This document shows positions 23,014-33,462 of a stretch of 64,000 nucleotides of DNA, one piece after another. The stretch is from Hexactinellida sp. DTS-2022. Taxonomy: Eukaryota > Porifera > Hexactinellida. The translations under genes were made by a program, and so were the position numbers. The stretch spans positions 2,046,001 to 2,110,000 of the forward strand of contig JAPNXP010000003.1 in NCBI GenBank assembly GCA_028753945.1, given 5' to 3'. How positions within the stretch are numbered: position 1 is the stretch's first letter; every line of letters starts with the position of its first letter. Under the pieces are notes generated by a model. The model saw only the letters and a program-made list of their open reading frames with translations, did not search any database and was not told where the DNA came from.

Positions 23014-24824
23014 TCTAGAAATCACTTACACGGATTTCCCTGACAAGTTTGTGTGGGACAAAACTAAGCGTGAATGGAAACCGAGAGTTAAGGGGCATGG
23101 TAAAATGATAGCCCGTATGTACTCAGCTCATCCATGGGAGGGACCACGTTTCTACCTAAGGATACTGTGAACCATGTCACAGGTTGCACAAGCTTTCAGG
23201 ACGTCCGTACTCTCCCTGATGGCACCGTCTGTGGCACCTATAAGGAGGCATGTCTGAGACGAGGTATGTTGGAGGATGATCAGGAAGCTGATCAGTGTTT
23301 GGCAGAAGCAGCTACCTGTTCTATGCCAGCACAGTTGCGTCAGCTATTCGTGACTATTCTCCTGTTTGTTGAGCCTTCTATTCCACTCGCTCTCTGTGAT
23401 AAGTACAAACCCTCTTTCGCTGAGGACTTCCTGTGTCGTGCTAGAACTGTATTTGCTAATGTGGAACTCGACGAGCATATCTTAAATAGTGTATTGCTTG
23501 ATCTTGAGTACCAACTGCAGAAACATGGAAAGTCTTTATTTGACTACCCAGGAATGCCGACTCCTACTAATGTGAGCAACCCGTATGAGGAATCGCGTAT
23601 CATTATGGATGAGCTTGATTATAATGTTAGTGAACAAAATGATATAGTGAGTCAAAACTTCCCCCTACTTAATGAAGACCAGTTGAGTATTTATAACATT
23701 ATAATTGCAGCTGTTAACGATACTAATTCGTACTATAATGCATTCTTTATCGATGGACCTGGAGGTACCGGAAAAACGTTCCTTTATAACACGCTGTTAT
23801 CCACGGTCCGTTCACAGGGTCATATAGCATTAGCAATGGCTTCATCCGGTATAGCAGCTCTGCTCTTACAGGGTGGTAGGACTGTTCACTCTAGGATGAA
23901 GGCCCCTATCCATTTGAATGAAATCTCTGTCTGCAGTATTTCCAAACAGAGCGCCTTAGCTAGGCTAATTCAGCGCACCAGCTGTTTGTTGGAATGAGGC
24001 TCCTATGATACATAGACATGCTGCAGAGTGTATCGACCGTACATTGAGAGATCTCTGTTCATGCGATATCCCATTCGGTGGAAAAGTTATTGTGTTTGGA
24101 GGTGATTTCCGTCAAATTCTGCCTGTAATCAGACATGGGACCGAAGCTGATGTTGTGGCAGCCTGTCTGAACAGATCGCCTCTCTGGAGTCATGTTAAGG
24201 TTCTTAAACTCTCTATAAACATGCGACTCCGTAATTTATCTTCAGGTGATGCATCCCAAGTTAGTGACTTCTCAATATTCCTTTTGAGAGTTGGAGAAGG
24301 CACTCAGCCCGAGGATGAGAGTCATATGATTCACGTATACCGCAAATTCGTAGTAGCAGGCGAGTCAGTTTCTGATTTGGTTGCTGCTACTTACGGCGAT
24401 ATTAAAGTTAACTATAATAATCCAGATTATATTTCTCGCCGTAGTTTGATGTGTCCTAAGAATTATACCACTGATTTTATCAATCAATACGTTATGAACC
24501 TGATACCAGGGGAAGCGAGCACGTTATTAAGCGCAGACCCGGTATGTGAGGAGCAGGCGGCAATGTACCCCACTGAGTTCCTAAATTCTATTACACCAAA
24601 TGGTTTGCCTCCTCACCGACTGTACCTTAAGGTTTACGCTTCTATAATTTTATTGCGTAGTCTTGATCCGACTGAAGGAATGTGTAACGGCACTCGGTTA
24701 ACTGTAAAAGCATTCCTAAATCGGATTATTGACGCCGAAATTGCTACAGGTGTTCATAAGGGTAAACGGGTTTTTATTCCCCGCATTCCTATGACTCCAT
24801 CTGAATCAGACTTTCCGTTTGTGC
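23014..24824 (+). pseudogene. Helitron B PIF1-like helicase, N-terminal part
   Basis: It continues the Helitron B protein (EITYTDFPDKFVWDKTKREW). A missing base near 23148 shifts the frame into 23134-23997, which holds the linker (TGCTSFQDVRTLPDG, EACLRRGMLEDD) and the Walker A motif GPGGTGKTF (about 23755-23783). A second one-base loss near 23990 separates the Walker B region, which reads WNEAPM where DEAPM is usual. 24005-24824 then holds GGDFRQILPV (motif III) and LRSLDPTEGMCNGTRL. The frame ends at PFVL where the 753-bp element begins. The missing C-terminal third is on the minus strand at 29991-28806. Confidence 0.85.
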
Positions 24825-25577
24825 TGTTGCATGGTAGAATTGCTACCGTGGCAGAATTGCTACCTCTATTAGTGGTACCATGGATATTCATAAGCCGTGG
24901 CAGAATTGGTACCCACTGTTTTATGAGTTCTTTGATTGAATAATCACTCATGCATGCGGAACTTAGTTACGATTACACCTTTGTTTACTTTTACTGAAAC
25001 AGTATACGTTGTACTTGTACTAGTATACAAGAATATACCAGAATAGTGAGGTTAAATTGAAGATACTAAGAATGTTTCTTGTAGAAAAGTATGCATTTTA
25101 AATACAGTAATATTATAACGAAATAATTTAGAGGTAAAAACCCCTCACAGACGGGATAGTAGTGTGCTTCTTTCTGATTGCACTTCCCGAATGTTTAATT
25201 TAACTAGAATTTCAATATTCAAATTACATTTCATCTTAGTGTAAATATAATTTAATTAATGTTTGAATTGTGAAGAGTTCAAATGTTTAAATTAATTAAA
25301 GATTAATTATTAGTTTATTACAAATAGAAATAGGAATACGTGTAGTATTTACGTTACTATTTTGAATAATAGAATTGGCATTTCATCGCACAACGTATAA
25401 TGTTTCAGTAAAAGTAAACAAAGGTGTAATCGTAACTAAGTTCCGCATGCAGGAGTGATTATTCAATCAAAGAAGTCATAAAACAGTGGGTAGCAATTCT
25501 GCCACGGCTTATGAATATCCATGGTACCACTAATAGAGGTAGCAATTCTGCCACGGTAGCAATTCTACCATGCAACA
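24825..25577 (+). mobile_element. 753-bp TGTTGCATGG element, copy 1
   Basis: The ends are TGTTGCATGGTAGAATTGC and its inverse, with ~190-bp inverted repeats rich in GGTAGCAATTCTGCCACG. The left flank is GTGC (24821-24824) and the right flank is GCTC (25578-25581), which do not match each other. They match the flanks of copy 2 instead: GCAC at 29988-29991 (inverse GTGC) and GAGC at 30745-30748 (inverse GCTC). The interior resembles 55280-55570 of the Mutator-like element, making this a non-autonomous derivative. The short ORF extension at 24825-24943 is element sequence, not helicase. Confidence 0.9.
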
Positions 25578-25854
25578 GCTCAAATAAACTGCAACATGTG
25601 GTTGGTAAATTATACGCAATTAATTATTTCAGTAAATTGTATTGTAAGAAAGTAATTTATGAATTCAAAGAAATTTATTAATTCTGGATTTAATCTCTGC
25701 ATAATAATAGTTTAAAGGTGAGAATAAGACCGTTTAATTAACATAGATTATGATCTAGTAGTAGAACGGGATTAAAATTTGTGGGATGCGTAGAAAGATT
25801 GATTTAATACTTGTACAATAAACAGACATATCATGCAAGATAGTTATATTTGTT

Positions 25855-26075
25855 TAATAAGGGTAGTTCGTTTCAGCTGCATCATAAGGGTAGTCCGTTT
25901 CAGCTGCATCATAAGAGTAGTTCGTTTCAGCTGCATCATAAGGATATTCGTTTCCGCTGCATCATAAGGATAGTTCGTTTCAGCTGCATCATAAGGGTAG
26001 TTCGTTTCAGCTGCATCATAAGGGTAGTTCGTTTCAGCTGCATCATAAGGGTAGTTCGTTTCAATCTAGCTTATA
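25855..26075. repeat. 27-bp minisatellite, about 8 units
   Basis: Tandem units of about GGGTAGTTCGTTTCAGCTGC plus ATCATAA. The period of exactly 27 bases keeps a frame open, so it is translatable (KGSSFQLHH-type repeats). It has no start context or domain, so I read it as simple non-coding repeat. Confidence 0.85.
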
Positions 26076-26199
26076 AGAGGTTAGGGGTTCGAATTAAAAA
26101 TAATTGAGTACCATTATATACAACTCCCTGTGAGTGTAAGCCTTTCTAACAAAAAACGGAAGAATTCGTCTATTTGTTTTAATTACTTTAATACTGTTG

Positions 26200-26720
26200 T
26201 TACGATCTCCCTGGTCTCCAGGATACCTAAGGGTTGGGAGCCCTGGGTAGTTGGCAGTACGGGCACCGTTCCCTCGGATCGCCGGCAGTACGAACGGGTA
26301 GCCGGTGTGCGACACTGGTACGAACGTGGTCGAGGGTTACCCTCCTGAGGAGTCCCTGGAATGGGACGAAACCACACACATAGTATCCCTATGAGTTGGG
26401 GTCGGAAAGAGCGTCTAGTCTCCGTACTAGGACGTGGCCTCATCTCATAATACTGTCTAAAAGAAAAAAGGTTTATTAAAAAACGCTCAATTAAATTATA
26501 AAAAACCCTCAATTAAGTGGTTATTACCTTATTATTAACTCTAAAATATCCAGGAGCCTGGACTGCCTGGTTCAGGCTCCCCCTACCCGAGCTCCGCCGC
26601 CTCTCCTCGCTCCTCGCCTCTGCCTCCTGTGCCCCTCATCATGGCTGTGGCGGTCATCGTCTGTGTGGGTGTGGCGGTCATCGTCTGTCTGGATGTGCAG
26701 CTCTTCCGCAAAATTTAAAA
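26200..26720. other. GC-rich unassigned island
   Basis: Two GC-rich blocks (about 26205-26440 and 26550-26710) stand out in an A+T-rich setting. The first contains GGCAGTACGGGCACC and GCCGGCAGTACGAACGGG. The second repeats GTGGCGGTCATCGTCTGT. ORFs exist on both strands (26183-26512 minus, 26517-26759 plus) but I recognise no domain. This could be a decayed retroelement piece. Confidence 0.35.
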
Positions 26721-28081
26721 AATCTTGTAGATCTATATCCATCTAGTAAAAGTAAGTAACTATCATGTAGTTATGATTCAAAAATAAACATCAAATAATT
26801 TAATAATGAATGAGATATAGGTGTGGAGCGAATAATTTGTTTTTTGATCTCCTGTATTTATAGCTAGTGACATTAATTTTCAAGTCATTATGTGGTATTT
26901 ATTTGTTTAGGTCATAATTGTTGTTAATGATGGTTATACCACATTTAGTACTTGTAATAAAAATAGTTTTGTATTACAGTAACTTTTCTAAATTTACACA
27001 AATGGCGCTTGATGTAAACCTTCAAATCATTGACGTTTATTGATAGATGTAATAACGTAGAATTCCATTTGTGTGCTCCCAAAATTATTTTAGTAAATCA
27101 CCACTTTTGAGAATAATAATCATGACCTCAATCTGTTTGTAGGACAATTTAAATTTTCTTAGTAAAATAAACTACAGTATTGGCTCGGTCCCCTCCTGGC
27201 TATTCTAAAATAGAACGGACACACTTGGAACATATCCAGTACCTTTCCCCGAGCCTAGTGCCAATATGATCTGTTTTTATCGGGGGGCAGAAAACAGTAT
27301 TAGTACTGTTTTCTACACTTTTTAATAACTCAATAGGGTTAATCGCAGGGATAGTAAAAACCCTAATTTTTTAAATAAATTCAAAATCAAAATTTTATGT
27401 TTATTTTAACTATTTGAAATGGGCAAAAACTATTTCAATTGTAATTATTAATATTATACACTATATTCACTGCCCAAATAACAGGTGAATAGCTTTTCAT
27501 TGATTTGAATTATGTATGTTAATTCAATCATGTATATTTCTCGAAAAAAATCAAATAAATCAGTCATTTTGAATCCCTGCTGGGATGAGTGAATAATTTA
27601 ATCACAAAATGGATCACTACAGAATACAATATCTCAGGGTTCTTTTTAAGGGCGATCCTGGTGTAAAAATTAGAGCAGGATTCGGGTCGAGCGTACGGCG
27701 CTGTAGAGTGGGCAAAAGTAATTTCGGTTTAATCTTGGGAAATTATGCATCAATATTACAATTTAAATTTCGCTCTCAAAAGCTCTTGTCTAAAAATATC
27801 AACACATTTTCATAAGATTATGATTGTAGATATGTTTTCGTCTAATTATTGATTGGATCATTGTGAGGTAGAATTGCTAGGTCCATATTTTTCGGTGTTA
27901 CACCGCGATTAAGCTGAGTTACACCGCAGTCTCAACCTTAAAAAAACCCTGCATTAACTGTAACTGCGGCATACAGCTATGATACATAGCTGTATCACTC
28001 CCTAACCAATTCAATTGAGCACAAAAGAATTGTCAGAGGGATCTCATTCACATCCATCAGGAGAATCACACTACAGAAGAT

Positions 28082-28549
28082 CAAATGGACCATGGGTCAA
28101 CATTGGTGACCCATGACCCATCTGACCCATCGCATTTGTGACCCATGACCCATTGACCCATTGACCCATTGACCCATTGACCCATTGACCCATGACCCAT
28201 CGAGTGACCCATTGACCCATCAAGTAACGCTTTGACCCATCGTGTACCCATTGACCTTCTAAATATATAATTTTTAATATCTAAACATTAATATGTAACG
28301 TAATCCCACTTATAATAAATGTATGATGCTTGTCAATCAATTAAATTTGCTAGACTTCTAATACCAAAGAAATACCCTTTAATGTTTCTGGGTTAATTTG
28401 ATTCGTACTATAACTGGGAAAACAACGAAATTCCAAATGGGTCATGGGTCATGGGTCACAGAGCCGTGACCCATGACCCATCTGACCCATCGATTTATGT
28501 GACCCATCTGACCCATGACCCATGACCCATCGACCCATGGTCCACTCTG
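28082..28549. mobile_element. hAT MITE made of GACCCAT repeats, perfect 8-bp TSD
   Basis: 468 bp. Left end CAAATGGACCATGGGTC; right end, minus strand, CAGAGTGGACCATGGGTC. The TSD CAGAAGAT is exact (28074-28081 and 28550-28557). Dense direct and inverted GACCCAT motifs fill both halves. Ends and motif match the hAT element at 5243-7867, the likely source of its transposase. Confidence 0.9.
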
Positions 28550-28805
28550 CAGAAGATAGTACACTGTAACTGTGGGAATACAGCTACGATATACAGCTGA
28601 ATAACTCCCCAACCCAATAGAATACAGGCCCGTCGTAGGCCAATTATTATTGGTGCGGCCAAGTGACGTCACTTAATTGATTCGCAGTGTATAACCCGAA
28701 TTATGATGCGGGCACCTAAAATATTGGTGCGGTCTATGCCGCACCTGCCGCCCGTGTTCCTACGGCCCTGGAATAGTCAGAGGGATCTCAAATACTGATG
28801 TAACC

Positions 28806-29453
28806 TTATTTAGTTATTAAGTAAAACGGATCAAAGTGTTCAGAACCTACATGGTGGTGTATGCAATGATACACTATCCCTAATTTTTGACCATGGTAGA
28901 TTGGATCACATACTATTGGACTTGTTAGTTGACCCTGGATATAAACATTGTGTAGTCTCCAGTTATTGGAATCACTATCGGTAGCAATAATGGAGACGAC
29001 GTCTATGCCAGCTAAAGCTTCTAACATCCTTAATTCTACATTAGTGCCCCATGCATGAGGGGCGGAAATGCGTTGTACGTGCTCATGCAATTCCTGCTCA
29101 GAGAACAAACCCGATTTCTCCATAACATTACGGAAGTGTTGTGGACTCGACATGAATCTACTAATCAGATTCTGCTTTAGCATTTCAAATTTTGATTCAG
29201 TACCAAATATAATATGGGATAATGCTCGATACAAACAATTACCATCGGCAAATACTGGTACTAAAGAAATATTCATGTGAAATATATTTGCCAATCTATT
29301 TTTCAGTGAAGAGTAGTATTGCATCAAATTATAAGTAAGAGGTCGATGTAATGGTTCTCTAGTCTTTAAAATTGGTTCAACATCTAACCCAATACTACTG
29401 GCAATCCTCCTTTGCATAAGGGGAGTCAAGTTATTTATAGAACAGTTGAGCAA
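28806..29453 (-). pseudogene. Helitron B OTU cysteine-protease domain
   Basis: An open frame of 215 codons on the minus strand. The OTU catalytic cysteine motif is clear (VPVFADGNCLYRALSHIIFG, D-G-N-C), with the matching C-terminal histidine block (SEHFDPFYLI). Between them are WGTNVELRMLEALAGIDVVS and a region ending PIVCDPIYHGQKLG. OTU domains cleave ubiquitin chains and are carried by Helitrons of several animals. It ends in TAA at 28806-28808. It lies on the opposite strand from the helicase N-terminal part only because of the inversion. The domain has no stop within it. Confidence 0.85.
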
Positions 29454-29991
29454 ATTAAATCCATAGTATGTACCGGGCCTGTGATAACACCATCAAACAT
29501 CAAATCAGGCAAAACAGTACTCATGGGAGACTGAGTAGATTGGGAATCCAGGAATGGACTGAGGATATTATCACTGAATTCAGTTAGCTTAGGTTTCTTA
29601 CTGAGTGGCTCAGAATCACCTGGTACAGATACCCTTTTCGCAGGACTAAAGACCGGGTCTTCGGAATCAGACTGCGAAAGGGGAGAGCATGGAAGAGACA
29701 CGTCCATGGTACATGTATCCTGAGTGGAGTGCACTACATTACCCAAATGATTCCGGAATACCTCACGATATACCACATTCTTAACCAAGGCTCCGCCGGA
29801 CCGCCACAAACCATAAGTTTTAAGCCGGAAGGGTTCTGAACTCGGCTCAATGCAACATAAAGTTGGCCATGACTGAAAATAGCATTCGGAGATGGTAGGA
29901 ATATGCACACATTTTCTAAACTCTGTCCTTGCCCTTTGTTAATGGTAATACAAAAGGCAGGACGAATTGGAAACTGCCTCCTTCCGAGCAC
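29435..29991 (-). pseudogene. Helitron B helicase C-terminal motifs and linker
   Basis: It starts at the edge of the 753-bp element with [20 protein letters not shown] (helicase motif V/VI region), then [13 protein letters not shown]. The frame shifts by one base near 29830; the second frame carries [12 protein letters not shown] and then a Ser/Pro-rich linker (SDSEDPVFSPAKRV) into the OTU domain. If the segment is turned back around, the frame joins exactly to PFVL at 24824 through the single GTGC target sequence. Confidence 0.85.
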
Positions 29992-30744
29992 TGTTGCATG
30001 GTAGAATTGCTACCGTGGCAGAATTGCTACCTCTATTAGTGGTACCATGGATATTCATAAGCCGTGGCAGAATTGCTACCCACTGTTTTATGACTTCTTT
30101 GATTGAATAATCACTCCTGCATGCGGAACTTAGTTACGATTACACCTTTGTTTACTTTTACTGAAACATTATACGTTGTGCGATGAAATGCCAATTCTAT
30201 TATTCAAAATAGTAACGTAAATACTACACGTATTCCTATTTCTATTTGTAATAAACTAATAATTAATCTTTAATTAATTTAAACATTTGAACTCTTCACA
30301 ATTCAAACATTAATTAAATTATATTTACACTAAGATGAAATGTAATTTGAATATTGAAATTCTAGTTAAATTAAACATTCGGGAAGTGCAATCAGAAAGA
30401 AGCACACTACTATCCCGTCTGTGAGGGGTTTTTACCTCTAAATTATTTCGTTATAATATTACTGTATTTAAAATGCATACTTTTCTACAAGAAACATTCT
30501 TAGTATCTTCAATTTAACCTCACTATTCTGGTATATTCTTGTATACTAGTACAAGTACAACGTATACTGTTTCAGTAAAAGTAAACAAAGGTGTAATCGT
30601 AACTAAGTTCCGCATGCATGAGTGATTATTCAATCAAAGAACTCATAAAACAGTGGGTACCAATTCTGCCACGGCTTATGAATATCCATGGTACCACTAA
30701 TAGAGGTAGCAATTCTGCCACGGTAGCAATTCTACCATGCAACA
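29992..30744 (-). mobile_element. 753-bp TGTTGCATGG element, copy 2 (inverted relative to copy 1)
   Basis: Same length and ends as copy 1 but opposite orientation: its left part (ACTGAAACATTATACGTTG) matches the right part of copy 1. Left flank GCAC (29988-29991), right flank GAGC (30745-30748), exchanged with copy 1 as described there. The interior shares long stretches with 55280-55570 of the Mutator-like element. Confidence 0.9.
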
Positions 30745-31068
30745 GAGCTAACAAGCTGACCTTTTAATATAACTGTACGAGCTACCCTTAAGAATTATTA
30801 AGCTATTAATTAACTATAATTAATAACTATTGAGTAATGAGAATAACTTACACAACATAATTTCCCAAACAAATTACAGTATCTAATCACAATCCAATAT
30901 GAATTTAGGCGCGTAATTAAGTAATAGTGTGTAATTCGCTAGCCACAGTTAAACTCATTATTAATGTGATTGCTTTTGGGGAGGGAAAGGCCGCGAAGCG
31001 GCCGTTAATTGTATCGCGTAGTGCCTAACACGAACGAACAAAAGTCGCGAAGCGACCGAGACCGAAGG
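30745..31068. other. Helitron B 3' non-coding region with CGAAGCG hairpins
   Basis: No gene. Near 30990 GGCCGCGAAGCGGCC and near 31050 GTCGCGAAGCGAC form short stable hairpins, followed by CGAGACCGAAGGGCTC. The same tail motif occurs at 58683-58715, inverted at 33394-33410 and inverted near 40870-40940. This suggests a Helitron 3'-end family. Confidence 0.5.
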
Positions 31069-31590
31069 GCTCGAACTATTAAAACACAAGGGTGGATGTG
31101 TGTATGTGTGTATGTAGTATATATTTGTTTGTATGTTTTGAGTTGATTGAAGAAACTGGACGGTTTCCAAATGAGATTTTTGGAATATATGGGTAACTTT
31201 TGGCACCCGCCAACAAGTTGAGGTTTCCACTCAAAATTTCTCACACCTCGACAAGTTATGACGTCATTGTCACATTTCGTGAACCCTGGAAATTCACTTA
31301 ATCGCACATAATTCGCGCCCTCTAAGAGATAAATATCTGAAAATTTAATAGAACATGCACATTAATGATGCGGGGCTGGTGGTCACACCAGATCGCCACC
31401 ATGCTAACTCATTATCGCATGATGACGTAATCATTAAAATTTCACATTGTTATATTTGACTATTTAAGCCTATTTACGCTTTATAATCAATATTAGGAGT
31501 ATATAAACCACACACCAACCGCGAAGCGGTTGGTGTGTGGTTGTGTTCTGCCGCGAAGCGACCTAGCAAGCGAAGCGCGCTAGTTAGTAG
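31069..31590 (+). mobile_element. Short Helitron-like element
   Basis: A Helitron-like 5' end (TCGAACTATTAAAACACAAG followed by GTGTGTATG repeats) starts immediately after the GGGCTC tail of the preceding sequence. At the other end, hairpins with CGAAGCG loops (31517-31575) precede GCGCGCTAGT. About 520 bp and non-coding. A minus-strand ORF at 31005-31307 is not supported by any domain. Confidence 0.5.
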
Positions 31591-32813
31591 GATTCATTTT
31601 GAATTTTATTCTACTGACTTCAGTATTCCTATTCAACTAGTTTACCGTCTATTCTAATTTTTTAGATAGGCCACTAATAAATTCAGATTTTAGCTCCGGC
31701 TATTTTAAAGATTTTTCCTCATTTTGACGAATATTTCATAGATATTTGGACTAATCGAACATTAAACACACACAACCAGGGTTAAAATTTGAAATTGAAA
31801 ATTCGGGGTGATCGAACTGTTCAAATACACAATATAAATTAAATATGTAAAACAAATTTCAAACCTCAATCTATTATATTGGAGTCTCTGCGATCAACCC
31901 CGTTTCGTCAATTGTAGTAAATACAATATACTGAGAAATAATGTTTCAAAGTCTCTATAAATTAGTTATTTCCGATTGCTTAGGGATTATATATATATAT
32001 TATCTTTATCAGTTATCGGATAGGCGTTAAATGGATTATTAATATGACTAGGATGTTAGAGCTAAGCACTAGCTACATATTTAATTTCAAGATTTATGTC
32101 ACATCACTAAAATGACACCACAATATATGGGCATGTGAAATTATAGGATTGTAACCATTTGGATGGGATATTGATACGTTTAGAAGGTTAGAGCTAAGAT
32201 CTGGACTAAATACTTTAGGAGATAGAAATCTGCTGCGTCATCAAAAATGGGCACATGTTTATGCCCATATATGGTCATTTTGAAAACGGTGGGTGTTAGG
32301 GGAAAAAATGTATTATTGACGTATAGGAAGTCGGGTATCGCGAGCATTTTTCACCCGTATAATTTGATTCTAGCTGCTCGGGTGTCTGAGAAATAAAATT
32401 GACAAGAAAACGTACCCTCGAATGAGATGATAGGCCATAAAGTTTCAAATTTTCACTTTTTAATACATCTAAATTATTAAATGATAGTTTTTGTTTAGAA
32501 ACTTTGACTGGTTTGACATTTCGTCAATTAATAATGTTATCTGAAATTTAATTTTTTGATAATTATGTCTCGAAGTGGCAACGTATTATGTATAGTACGT
32601 AATATAAGTTTAACTAGTTAGACATGCAGTCTTCGCACGGATATCATTGATGACTTAGCAAGAATAAAAGCTTTAAAAGCTTGTTTAATGGATATGTAAT
32701 GATTCATGTATCTAAGAAAATAATACATAATAAATTTATTTTCATTAATATGTATTTTTAGTCTTAGGGGGCACTCTAAAAAAATTATGGCCTAGGGCCC
32801 CGCACCGGCCCTG
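31591..32813. other. Right-hand remnant of the hAT-bounded element
   Basis: A+T-rich, no gene or domain seen on either strand. It ends in the inverted hAT terminus at 32805-32813. By the nesting argument this is original DNA of the element that begins at 11499. Confidence 0.5.
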
Positions 32814-32821
32814 GGCATAAG

Positions 32822-33222
32822 GATCAATTAATAAATTGAAAGTTTGATTATATCTTGTATCATCTCTGAGATTAATGCTAATTAGCAAATTAGTATAAAT
32901 ACTTATTAATATTATTAATAATTTAACACCAATTTCAAGGTAAACTTGCATTTATTAAGTTTAATTATTTGTTGTAAAAATATAAATAGTAATTTAAAAT
33001 GAATTTGGTAACCATTTTCAATTCCGCACACTCGATAACCCCTATAAACAAATTGGATAAAGATGAAATAATAGAATTAAATACTTAAGTAAATTTATAG
33101 TACAGAGTATTCTTGCAGAATGAAATATACTCATTTACAAATGAAAACTAAGAATTTACAATCCATAACAACGACAGATTATGTGATTATATATCCTTCT
33201 GCTCTTGAACTATTAATATAGC
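32822..33222. repeat. Foldback repeat family, middle of the interrupted copy
   Basis: It resumes the arm that broke at 11490 (ATAAGGATCAATTAATAAATTG, ATCTCTGAGATTAATG in reverse), turns over near 33140 and then reads in the opposite direction (ACGACAGATTATGTGATTAT). It breaks at 33222 and resumes at 43247. Confidence 0.7.
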
Positions 33223-33462
33223 TGTTGCAGCGTGTACGCAAGATTAGTGCGATTAGTACACTAGATTAGTACACTAGCGTATATGCACGAAAATCACTAT
33301 TTCATATTCGTGCATATACACTAGCGTATACACACGATAAAGTGTTCTCTATTGCTAATGGTTGTATGTAATAGAAATAATTTGTATTTATTAATTCTAC
33401 GAGCCCTTCGCCAATTAACGGCCGATTCGAGTCCTTTCCCTTCTTAAAAAACCAGTAATATA

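Larger units (their letters stand above)
25578..28081. other. Non-coding part of the inverted Helitron B segment
   Basis: No convincing gene. In Helitron orientation (minus strand) this is the 3' non-coding region after the OTU domain. It contains a 27-bp minisatellite (25855-26075), a GC-rich island (26200-26720), a small hairpin with AGAAAACAGTA arms near 27290-27316, and at 27885-27955 the end of a hAT-like MITE (ACCTTAAAAAAACCCTG). A 68-codon ORF at 27609-27815 has no recognisable domain, and I do not call it. Confidence 0.5.
12363..31590 (+). mobile_element. Helitron B, proposed full extent
   Basis: At 12363-12400 the sequence TCTCTATATTAAAAGC followed by TGTTTGTGTG repeats looks like an animal Helitron 5' end. 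At 31548-31590 there are CGAAGCG-type hairpins followed by CTAGT, the CTRR-T style of Helitron 3' end. Between them lie all the recognisable Helitron B coding pieces. Other non-autonomous Helitron ends lie nearby (31069), so pairing these particular ends is an inference. About 5.6 kb of foldback repeats precede the gene, and nested inserts plus an inversion explain the large size. Confidence 0.4.
11499..32813. mobile_element. 21.3-kb interval with hAT-like ends and 8-bp TSD
   Basis: It begins CAGGGCCGGATTACTG and ends, on the minus strand, CAGGGCCGGTGCGGGG, with a 9-bp perfect terminal inverted repeat. The flanks are GGCATTAG (11491-11498) and GGCATAAG (32814-32821), 7 of 8 identical. The foldback repeat outside reads continuously across the join. 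The element's own DNA is probably only 11499 to about 12362 plus about 31591-32813, about 2.1 kb without a recognisable gene. The rest, including Helitron B, would be nested later. The alternative, recombination between two hAT copies, needs both to sit at the same base of the same repeat. Confidence 0.7.

Noticed and set aside
24825..24943. Continuation of the helicase ORF beyond PFVL
   Set aside because: These codons are the terminal inverted repeat of the 753-bp element; the true continuation is at 29991 on the minus strand.
25850..26107. An 85-codon ORF with a repeated nine-residue unit
   Set aside because: It exists only because the 27-bp minisatellite keeps a frame open.
26205..26440. 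Possible rRNA or tRNA because of high GC
   Set aside because: No cloverleaf, A/B boxes or recognisable rRNA core sequence was seen.
27609..27815. A 68-codon ORF beginning MDHYRIQYLRV
   Set aside because: No domain, no splice or promoter support, and it lies in an inverted Helitron non-coding segment.
30961..31307. Minus-strand ORFs of 89 and 100 codons
   Set aside because: They run across Helitron-like hairpins and a GTGTGTATG repeat; no recognisable protein.
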